A DNA stretch of 12,005 nt from Methylovirgula sp. GTDB lineage: Bacteria; Pseudomonadota; Alphaproteobacteria; Rhizobiales; Beijerinckiaceae. The stretch lies in NCBI GenBank assembly GCA_030044485.1, contig JASHVQ010000131.1, positions 1 to 12,005 of the forward strand, read 5' to 3'. A program made the position numbers and the translations under genes. Below, piece by piece: positions 6,454 through 12,005 of this stretch. The notes under the pieces are model-generated. The model had not been told where the DNA came from and did not search any database. It saw nothing but the letters and a program-made list of their open reading frames with translations. Every line of letters begins with the position of its first letter. Position 1 is the first letter of the stretch.

Positions 6454-7187
6454 ACGACGTTTTGAAAGAGGCGGCGCCACCGGCCCCGGCGGACGACGCG
6501 GCGCATCTTCTCGTCATCGACGACGACCGGCGCATCCGCGCCCTGCTGCAGCGCTATCTCGGTGAACAAGGCTACCGCGTGACGCTTGCCGAAAACGTGG
6601 CGGAGGCGACGGCCTGTCTCAAGAATTTCGATTTCGATCTCATTATACTCGACGTCATGATGCCGGGCGAGAATGGCTTCGATTTCGCCGCCGAATTGCG
6701 CGCCGAGGCTTCGGCCCGCGCGCAAGTTCCGATTCTGATGCTCACGGCGCGCGCCGAGACGGAAGACAGGATCGCGGGTTTCGAGAAGGGCGTCGACGAT
6801 TTCCTCGGCAAGCCCTTCGAGCCGCGCGAGCTGCTGCTGCGCATCGCTTCGATCCTGCGCCGCGCCCAGCCGCGCTCGGCTTCGCTGCATGTGAGCCACG
6901 TCCATTTCGGCGGTTTCGTCTTCGATCTGCTGCGTGGCGAACTGCGGCGCGGCGACGAAATGATCCGCTTGACCGAGCGCGAGCGCGACATGCTACGCAC
7001 GCTTTCCGAACATGCCGGCGAGACGGTGACGCGCGAAGCGCTCGCCGGCCCAGGCGTCGCCGGCAACGAACGCACCATCGACGTGCAGGTCAACCGGCTG
7101 CGCCAGAAAATCGAACGCGATCCCGCAAATCCCTCGTATCTGCAAACCGTGCGCGGCGCGGGCTACCGGCTTATCGTCGACCGCTGA
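6450..7187 (+). CDS. OmpR-family response regulator (PetR-like)
   Basis: This 245-residue protein starts at GTG 6450, inside the MarR stop codon region. After about 19 Ala/Pro/Asp-rich residues comes a receiver domain. It has acidic residues DDD at 24-26, the phosphorylation site D68 in [14 protein letters not shown]99 in MLTARAE, and K121 in DDFLGKPF. The C-terminal winged helix has [16 protein letters not shown], then [20 protein letters not shown] and VRGAGYRL, all typical of OmpR DNA-binding domains. It should act as a cytoplasmic transcription factor activated by the adjacent histidine kinase. The stop overlaps the kinase start by one base (TGATG). An alternative start further inside is possible, since the N-terminal tail is not conserved in the family. 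Confidence 0.93.
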   Translation: MNDVLKEAAPPAPADDAAHLLVIDDDRRIRALLQRYLGEQGYRVTLAENVAEATACLKNFDFDLIILDVMMPGENGFDFAAELRAEASARAQVPILMLTARAETEDRIAGFEKGVDDFLGKPFEPRELLLRIASILRRAQPRSASLHVSHVHFGGFVFDLLRGELRRGDEMIRLTERERDMLRTLSEHAGETVTREALAGPGVAGNERTIDVQVNRLRQKIERDPANPSYLQTVRGAGYRLIVDR

Positions 7188-8569
7188 TGGCAAACCTCCT
7201 CACCAGCAGGGCGCTTCCCGACTATTTCGCCAAGCCGCGCGCCGTTTGGCGCGGGCTGACGCGCCGCCTCGCCGCGATAATGCCGAAAGGGCTTTATACC
7301 CGCTCGCTGCTGATCGTGATTCTGCCTATGGTCATCCTGCAGATCGTGATCACCTATGTCTTCATGGAGCGGCATTGGCAGCTCGTGACCCACCAGCTTT
7401 CAACGGCTCTGGTGCAGGACATCGCGGCGATCATCGACATTCACAATTCCTATCTGCAGGATAAGAACAACGACACTCTGGCGCGGATCGCCCAGGAGCG
7501 CATGAACATCAACATCGAGTTCATGCCGAAAGGTCCGCTGCCGCCGCCCTTGCCGAAGCCGTTCTTTTCGATCGTCGACGCGGCGCTTTCCAACGAGATC
7601 CGGCGGCAGATCGCCCGACCCTTCTGGCTCGACACCGTCGGGCGCTCCAATCTCATCGAAATCAGGATCCTTCTGGACAATTCCATTCTGCGCGTCGTCG
7701 CCTATCGCAGCGCCGCCTATGCGTCGAACTCCTACATTTTCCTGCTGTGGATGGTCGGCACGTCCTGCGTTCTCATCGTCGTCGCGCTCGCCTTTCTGCG
7801 CAATCAGATCAGGCCGATCCTGCGGCTCGTCACGGTGGCCGAGGCATTCGGCATGGGCCGCGACGCCGAGTTCAAGCCGCGCGGCGCGCGCGAAGTGCGG
7901 CGCGCCGGTTATGCCTTCATCGAAATGAAGCGGCGCATCGAGCGCGCCATCGACCAGCGCACCGCGATGCTTACCGGCGTCAGCCACGACCTGCGCACGA
8001 TCCTCACCCGCTTCAAGCTTTCGCTGGCGCTGCTTGGCGAAGTCCCGGACGCCAGGGAGATGCGGCAAGACGTCGAGGAAATGCAGCGCATGCTCGAAGC
8101 CTATCTGGCTTTCGCGCGCGGCGATTCGGGCGAGACCACGGCGCGCCTCGACATGCGCCAATTGCTCGAAGCTTTACGCAACGAAGCCGAACGTCACGGC
8201 GCAAACGTCAAGATCGGTTACACGGGCGATCCGTTCGTGATGGTGCGCCCGGCGGCCTTCAAGCGCTGCCTCGCCAATCTCGTCGGCAATGCTTTCGCGC
8301 ATGCCGAGAACGTCAAGATCGACGCGCAGCGCGACCAGCGCTTCCTGACGATCCATATCGACGACGACGGGCCGGGAATTCCGCCCGAGCGGCGCGAAGA
8401 CGTCTTCCGGCCCTTCTTCCGGCTCGATGCGGCGCGCAACCAGGACGAGGGCGGCACCGGCCTTGGCCTGGCCATCGCTCTCGACATCGCCCGCTCGCAC
8501 GGCGGCGACATCACGCTCGCCGACAGTCCGCTCGGCGGCCTGCGCGCCACCGTGCGCGTGCCGGTGTAA
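7187..8569 (+). CDS. Membrane sensor histidine kinase (EnvZ-like)
   Basis: The 460-residue protein has a basic cytoplasmic N-terminus and transmembrane segment 1 at about 39-60 (LLIVILPMVILQIVITYVFM). A periplasmic sensor domain follows at about 61-182, then transmembrane segment 2 at about 183-204, a HAMP-like linker, and an H-box with the phospho-acceptor H267 (GVSHDLRTILTRFKLSLALL). The ATPase domain shows the N box (NLVGNAFAHA), DDDGPGIP near 392 and GTGLGLAI near 423. It should phosphorylate the response regulator encoded just upstream, whose stop it overlaps by one base. The usual Pro after the HDLRT motif is Ile here. The periplasmic domain resembles nothing I recognise, so the signal is unknown. 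It ends directly against the convergent TetR gene. Confidence 0.93.
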   Translation: MANLLTSRALPDYFAKPRAVWRGLTRRLAAIMPKGLYTRSLLIVILPMVILQIVITYVFMERHWQLVTHQLSTALVQDIAAIIDIHNSYLQDKNNDTLARIAQERMNINIEFMPKGPLPPPLPKPFFSIVDAALSNEIRRQIARPFWLDTVGRSNLIEIRILLDNSILRVVAYRSAAYASNSYIFLLWMVGTSCVLIVVALAFLRNQIRPILRLVTVAEAFGMGRDAEFKPRGAREVRRAGYAFIEMKRRIERAIDQRTAMLTGVSHDLRTILTRFKLSLALLGEVPDAREMRQDVEEMQRMLEAYLAFARGDSGETTARLDMRQLLEALRNEAERHGANVKIGYTGDPFVMVRPAAFKRCLANLVGNAFAHAENVKIDAQRDQRFLTIHIDDDGPGIPPERREDVFRPFFRLDAARNQDEGGTGLGLAIALDIARSHGGDITLADSPLGGLRATVRVPV

Positions 8570-9268
8570 CTACGGGCCGGTGCGGGAATTGTCCTGGTTC
8601 GCCCGCCTCCCCGCAAAGCGGCGCTCGAACAGGCCGCGCGCGATGGAGAAGAGCGGCGAGGTCAGGCGGCTCAGGTCCTCGGCGCGCGCCACAAGCCGGC
8701 CGCCGCGCTCCAATTCGTAGTCGAGCACGGACATCGTCGCCGCAAGCTCGGGATCATCGTCGGAAAACCAGGTGCGCAACACGCGCCGCCAGGCAATGGC
8801 GAGCCCCTGCAGCTTCAACACCCCGACCGGGCCTTCCGAGTCGATGCCGGCCGCCTCGAGCATGAAGCGCATCGAATTGATCATCAGCTTGTTCATCGCC
8901 GCGGCGGCGAGCGGATCGCGCCGCGTCCATTCGCCGACGCCCTCGAGCCCGACCTTGTAAGGCGTGAGGGCTTCGAGACGGCGGCGCAAAACCGCGACCA
9001 GTCTTTCCTTGGGAGGCGCGTCGCCGGGCTCGCCCTTCGTGCCGTCAAGAACGATCTTGTCGATTTTGCGCATGAAGGCCGCGAGCACCGCGCCTTTGGA
9101 TGGGAAAAAATCGCGGAAGGTCGAAAGCGAGACATTGGCGCGCGCCGCGACGTCGGCAAGCGGGATATCTTCCCAATGGCGTTCGCCGGCAAGTTCGAAA
9201 AGCGCGTTGATGATGGCGTCCTTGGGATCGGCCGGCGCCGCTCCGAAGCCCGCTTCGCTTGCTGACAC
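8570..9268 (-). CDS. TetR-family transcriptional regulator
   Basis: Counting from GTG 9268 the protein has 232 residues. That start is chosen because GGGAGG lies six bases upstream; the in-frame ATG at 9286 has no ribosome site. Residues about 16-66 form a TetR helix-turn-helix: KDAIINALFELAGERHWEDI, then LADVAARANVSLSTFRDFFPSKGAVLAAF. The rest is the variable helical ligand-binding domain, with EGVGEWTRRDPLAAAAMNKL in the middle. Its ligand and targets are not evident. It lies 96 bases behind proC on the same strand, so it could be read through from that operon or use its own promoter. Its stop codon abuts the stop of the histidine kinase gene on the other strand with no base between them. 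Confidence 0.88.
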   Translation of the reverse strand: MSASEAGFGAAPADPKDAIINALFELAGERHWEDIPLADVAARANVSLSTFRDFFPSKGAVLAAFMRKIDKIVLDGTKGEPGDAPPKERLVAVLRRRLEALTPYKVGLEGVGEWTRRDPLAAAAMNKLMINSMRFMLEAAGIDSEGPVGVLKLQGLAIAWRRVLRTWFSDDDPELAATMSVLDYELERGGRLVARAEDLSRLTSPLFSIARGLFERRFAGRRANQDNSRTGP

Positions 9269-9274
9269 GATACG

Positions 9275-9280
9275 CCTCCC
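9275..9280 (-). promoter_or_regulatory. Ribosome binding site that fixes the TetR GTG start
   Basis: The minus strand reads GGGAGG, six bases before GTG 9268. This ideal spacing favours the GTG over the upstream ATG at 9286, which would place this sequence inside the coding region. Confidence 0.65.
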
Positions 9281-9364
9281 ACGCATACGACCGGGTTGAA
9301 GACTAGAGCGCCGATCTCCGCAGTCAAGCTCGTGCGGCGCCCCTGGTTTCATGCCACGCCGTGT

Positions 9365-10171
9365 TTAGCTGGCAAGCTCCTGGGCGCGGCGCTTGGCAGC
9401 GGCGACGGCGTTGGCAATCAAGCGCTCAAATCCGCTCTCGCCTTTGAGAACGGCGAGCGCCGCCGCTGTCGTGCCGCCGGGAGAGGTAATGCTTTCGCGC
9501 AGCTCGGCCGGCGATATTTCCGGCTGATGCGCGAGCAAAGCGCCGGCTCCTTCGACGGTGGCGCGCGCCAGCCGCATGGCCAGATCGCGCGGCAAGCCCG
9601 CTTCGACGCCGGCCTTGGCGAGACATTCGGCGAGATAAAAGACGTAGGCGGGACCCGAACCGGAGACCGCGGTCACCGCGTCGATGAGGCTTTCGTCGGA
9701 CAGCCATTCGACGCCGCCCACGGCCGAGAGCAGCGCGTCCGCCGTCTGCTTTTGCGCGGGCGTCACTTTGGCGTTGGCGACGGCCGCGCTCATTCCCTGC
9801 CCGACGGCCACCGCGAGATTAGGCATGGCGCGCACGACGGCGCATCGCAAATGCTGCGAAAGACCGGCGAGCGTTTTGCCGGCGAGGATGGAGATGACGA
9901 GCGTCGTATCTCCCGCCAGCGGCGCAAGAGCCGGCATGGACTCATCCAGCGCTTGCGGCTTGACGGCCAAGACGATGACGGCGGGAGGGGCGGCCGGGGC
10001 GCGCAGCGAAACGCCGTAGACGGAAGACAAGGCCTTGATCTGCGGCGACGGCTGCGGCTCGAGCACGAAGGTTTGTCGAGGATCGAGGCCGCGTTCAAGC
10101 CAAGCCTGCAGCAAAGCGCCTCCCATCTTGCCGGCGCCGACCAGCAACAGCGGTTCCCCGCCGATCGCCAT
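9365..10171 (-). CDS. proC: Pyrroline-5-carboxylate reductase
   Basis: The 268-residue protein has the family's usual length. The N-terminal Rossmann fold opens with LLLVGAGKMGGALLQAW (G12, G14, G17), followed by AVKPQ at 69-73 and RAMPN at 114-118. The C-terminal dimer domain carries the ProC signature VSGSGPAYVFYLAECLAKAG near 169-188 and ITSPGGTTAAAL near 228-239. It reduces 1-pyrroline-5-carboxylate to L-proline with NAD(P)H in the cytoplasm, the last step of proline synthesis. The ATG directly follows the stop of the YbjN gene (TGAATG), with a GAAGGG stretch upstream inside that gene, so the two are cotranscribed and probably translationally coupled. Confidence 0.96.
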   Translation of the reverse strand: MAIGGEPLLLVGAGKMGGALLQAWLERGLDPRQTFVLEPQPSPQIKALSSVYGVSLRAPAAPPAVIVLAVKPQALDESMPALAPLAGDTTLVISILAGKTLAGLSQHLRCAVVRAMPNLAVAVGQGMSAAVANAKVTPAQKQTADALLSAVGGVEWLSDESLIDAVTAVSGSGPAYVFYLAECLAKAGVEAGLPRDLAMRLARATVEGAGALLAHQPEISPAELRESITSPGGTTAAALAVLKGESGFERLIANAVAAAKRRAQELAS

Positions 10172-10672
10172 TCAAGCTTCGCCCTTCGTCTCCAACATCG
10201 CCGTATCGAGCGCCTCGCGGCCGCTTTTCCCGGCCCAGACCACGAATTGGAAGGCCTGATAATAGCGCTCGCACGCGGCGACCGCACTGGTCAAGGCGGC
10301 CTCGCATTGACGCACGTTGAGCGCCGCGCCGCCCGCCAGCAGCATCGCATGCCGGAACATGATCACGCCGTCCTGCGGCCAGATGTCGAAATGCCCGATC
10401 CACAACTGTTCGTTGATGAGCGCGATGAGCGCCGCGGCCTCGCCGCGCCGCGCATTCGGCACTTTCAGATCGAAGGCGCAGGCGACATGCAGCGCTTCGA
10501 TATCCGAGAGCCATGTGAAGGCGATGTTGTATTCCGCCCAGGTGCCAGCCACGACAATCGATATTTCATCTTCTTCGTCGCGGTCGAACGACCATTGGTT
10601 ATGAGAAGCTATCCTTTCGATCTGATCTACGGGATTTTCGGTTTGCATAAGTTCGATCTGCGATAGCGACAT
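10172..10672 (-). CDS. YbjN-domain protein
   Basis: From ATG 10672 the protein has 166 residues. AGGG seven bases upstream supports this start; an ATG at 10648 (MQTENPV) is possible, and an in-frame opening to 10735 looks unlike the family. It matches the alphaproteobacterial YbjN family: NPVDQIERIASHNQWSFDRD, then DEISIVVAGTWAEYNIAFTW, AFDLKVPNARRGEAAALIAL and LWIGHFDIWPQDGVIMFRHA. The fold resembles type III secretion chaperones. In Escherichia coli, YbjN affects motility, stress responses and surface structures by an unsettled mechanism. There is no signal peptide or membrane segment. It is the first gene of a unit with proC, whose start abuts its stop. Confidence 0.85.
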   Translation of the reverse strand: MSLSQIELMQTENPVDQIERIASHNQWSFDRDEEDEISIVVAGTWAEYNIAFTWLSDIEALHVACAFDLKVPNARRGEAAALIALINEQLWIGHFDIWPQDGVIMFRHAMLLAGGAALNVRQCEAALTSAVAACERYYQAFQFVVWAGKSGREALDTAMLETKGEA

Positions 10673-10780
10673 GCCAATGCCCTGAGAGGATGATGCGCGA
10701 TACGAGTTGCGGGGAACAGCCGGACGATCGCTCACTCACAAAGCCAGCGGACAATGCGGCCTCCAGCGCATTGCCGAGCC

Positions 10781-10807
10781 TGCGAGCGAAACTCGCAAAG
10801 ATGCGAG
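10781..10807. repeat. Two mutually exclusive hairpins sharing one arm
   Basis: TGCGAG (10781-10786), CTCGCA (10792-10797) and TGCGAG (10802-10807) follow each other. The middle arm can pair perfectly with either neighbour, with loops of five or four bases. On the minus strand this would lie in the leader of the YbjN gene if its transcript starts far enough upstream. The arrangement resembles a switch but could be chance. Confidence 0.45.
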
Positions 10808-10896
10808 CGCTTGAACCCTATCCGCGACTCACGTCGAAGACGAACGAACCACAAACTGAGGTGATTCTGCAACATCCCGACGACATTGAACACGCG

Positions 10897-10938
10897 CGGC
10901 GCGAAATCCGACCCGCATAGCCTCGCCAATTCGCGCCG
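10897..10938. repeat. 9-base inverted repeat downstream of cysNC
   Basis: CGGCGCGAA (10897-10905) and TTCGCGCCG (10930-10938) are perfect inverted copies separated by 24 bases. The repeat lies about 120 bases past the cysNC stop on the minus strand. The long loop and lack of a T run argue against an intrinsic terminator. A structured RNA or a protein site remains possible. Confidence 0.45.
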
Positions 10939-11059
10939 ATTCGTCCATCGCCGCAAGCATGCCTTCCACAGGCTGCGCCGCCAAAGACGCAAGGCACGGC
11001 GTGGCGGCGGTCGAAAACGGTGGATAAGGGCAAGCGATTCGCGGCCGAGCCGGCGTCGA

Positions 11060-12005
11060 TCAGATGGACCAGTCGCCGGAATCGGCGAAGCGTTCGATGT
11101 AGAGGCGATCGACCAGATAGGCGATCACGCGTCCCGCCGATTGGAGGGCGGTGGCAGCTTCGCGCCCAAGGACGAGTTCGGCGTCCTGCGGCGCTTCATA
11201 GGCCTGATCGACTCCCGTGAAGTCCTTGATTTCGCCGGCAAGCGCCTTCTTGTAGAGACCTTTCGGGTCACGCGCCATGCACTCCTCGAGCGGCGTATCG
11301 ACAAAAATCTCGATGAATTCGCCGGCGCGCAGAATGTCGCGCACCATCTGCCGGTCCGCGGCGAAGGGCGAGATGAAGGCGCAGAGAACGATCAGGCCGG
11401 CATCGGTCATGAGTTTTGCGACCTCGCCGATGCGGCGGATGTTTTCGACGCGATCGGTTGCGGAAAAGCCGAGATCCTTGTTGAGGCCGTGGCGGATATT
11501 GTCGCCGTCGAGGAGAACGGTGTGGGCGCCGCGCGCATTGAGCTGCTGCTCGACGAGATTGGCGATGGTCGACTTGCCCGATCCCGGCAGGCCCGTGAAC
11601 CAGAGGACCGCGGGGCGTTGATGCTTCAGGCGGGCTCGCGCCTCCTTGGTGATCGTCACGTCCTGCGGATGGATATTGGTCGCGCGCCGCAGCCCGAACG
11701 CGACGAGGCCCGCGGCGGCCGTAGCATTGCTGTAGCGATCGATGAGGATGAACGCGCCGGTGACGCGATTTTCGGAATAGGGATCGAAGGCGAACGCCGC
11801 CGTGGCGGCGAGCTTGCAGAAGCCGACCTCGTTGAGCGCAAGCGTCTCGGCCGGAATTTGCCTGAGCGTCGAGACGTCAAGCCGGTAATCGAGCCCGGTC
11901 ACGGTGACCGGAATGGTGCGCGCGGCGATCTTCATCAGATAGGAGCGGCCGACGCAGAGTTTCTCGTCTCCCATCCAGATAAGCTTGGCGGCGAACTCGG
12001 TGACG
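11060..12005 (-). CDS. cysNC: Bifunctional sulfate adenylyltransferase subunit 1 / adenylylsulfate kinase (CysN-CysC), N-terminus cut by window edge
   Basis: The frame is open to the right edge and gives the last 314 residues; the start lies outside. The first 110 or so residues are the end of Cys[21 protein letters not shown], then [20 protein letters not shown] and [14 protein letters not shown]. The APS kinase domain follows in the same frame, with Walker [44 protein letters not shown], and the lid region [20 protein letters not shown] to [11 protein letters not shown]. CysN with CysD makes adenylylsulfate from sulfate and ATP, driven by GTP. CysC phosphorylates it to PAPS for reduction or sulfation. 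The fused form is common in alphaproteobacteria (NodQ type). cysD should lie just outside the right edge. The methionine at 11974 is internal and should not be taken as the start. Confidence 0.96.
   Translation of the reverse strand, partial: VTEFAAKLIWMGDEKLCVGRSYLMKIAARTIPVTVTGLDYRLDVSTLRQIPAETLALNEVGFCKLAATAAFAFDPYSENRVTGAFILIDRYSNATAAAGLVAFGLRRATNIHPQDVTITKEARARLKHQRPAVLWFTGLPGSGKSTIANLVEQQLNARGAHTVLLDGDNIRHGLNKDLGFSATDRVENIRRIGEVAKLMTDAGLIVLCAFISPFAADRQMVRDILRAGEFIEIFVDTPLEECMARDPKGLYKKALAGEIKDFTGVDQAYEAPQDAELVLGREAATALQSAGRVIAYLVDRLYIERFADSGDWSI

Larger units (their letters stand above)
10673..11059. other. Intergenic gap with paired sequences between cysNC and the YbjN gene
   Basis: These 387 bases separate two minus-strand genes. 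Short open frames exist on both strands, but none has a ribosome site, a recognisable family or coding-like composition, so I call no gene. The gap must hold the end of the cysNC transcript and the promoter of the YbjN-proC unit. Two sets of paired sequences, at 10781-10807 and 10897-10938, are listed separately. I compared it by eye with tmRNA, RNase P and SRP RNA hallmarks and saw none. Confidence 0.6.

Noticed and set aside
9296..10666. 456-codon open frame on the plus strand
   Set aside because: It is antisense to proC and the YbjN gene, both of which have clear family signatures. No ribosome site or recognisable domain supports it.
10690..10992. Short frames on both strands in the cysNC-YbjN gap (76 and 86 codons)
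   Set aside because: They overlap each other antisense, lack ribosome sites and show no recognisable domain. A decayed gene cannot be excluded but is not supported.
1..12005. A new defence, phage or mobile system
   Set aside because: All the larger genes belong to recognised core or regulatory families with uniform composition. No integrase, transposase, nuclease or toxin-antitoxin pair is visible.

Overview
The window is a GC-rich stretch of ordinary bacterial chromosome, most likely from an alphaproteobacterium of the order Hyphomicrobiales (Rhizobiales). This rests on four things: the base composition, the GC-rich codon use, the house style of the proteins (a MarR / OmpR-type regulator pair resembling PetP-PetR, and a YbjN-proC pair), and the frequent 1-4 base gene overlaps. 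Nothing finer than the order can be defended from the sequence alone. I see no insertion sequence, prophage, CRISPR array, tRNA or rRNA.

Layout from left to right. On the minus strand are four genes: an L,D-transpeptidase-like secreted protein cut by the left edge (1-987); a bifunctional mannose-1-phosphate guanylyltransferase / mannose-6-phosphate isomerase (1211-2653); a CYTH-CHAD protein (2777-4351); and a class IV branched-chain aminotransferase (4657-5544). A divergent promoter region (5545-5892) then leads into a tightly overlapping plus-strand operon of a MarR-family regulator (5893-6453), an OmpR-family response regulator (6450-7187) and a sensor histidine kinase (7187-8569). The kinase gene ends exactly where a convergent TetR-family regulator ends (8570-9268, minus). 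Further minus-strand genes follow: proC (9365-10171), abutting a YbjN-domain gene (10172-10672). A 387-base gap with paired sequences comes next, then the C-terminal part of a CysN-CysC sulfate-activation protein cut by the right edge (11060-12005).

How they fit together. Three genes serve core metabolism: branched-chain amino acids, proline, and sulfate activation to PAPS. Two concern the envelope: GDP-mannose supply for surface polysaccharide, and peptidoglycan cross-linking. The MarR-regulator-kinase cassette is a signalling operon that shares its promoter region with the aminotransferase gene. No previously undescribed multi-gene system is evident. The best leads are small. They are a strong hairpin just before the MarR start codon, a palindrome lying across both divergent promoters, a stem-loop in the aminotransferase leader, a degenerate CYTH signature in the CHAD protein, an altered H-box in the kinase, and an unexplained structured gap downstream of cysNC.
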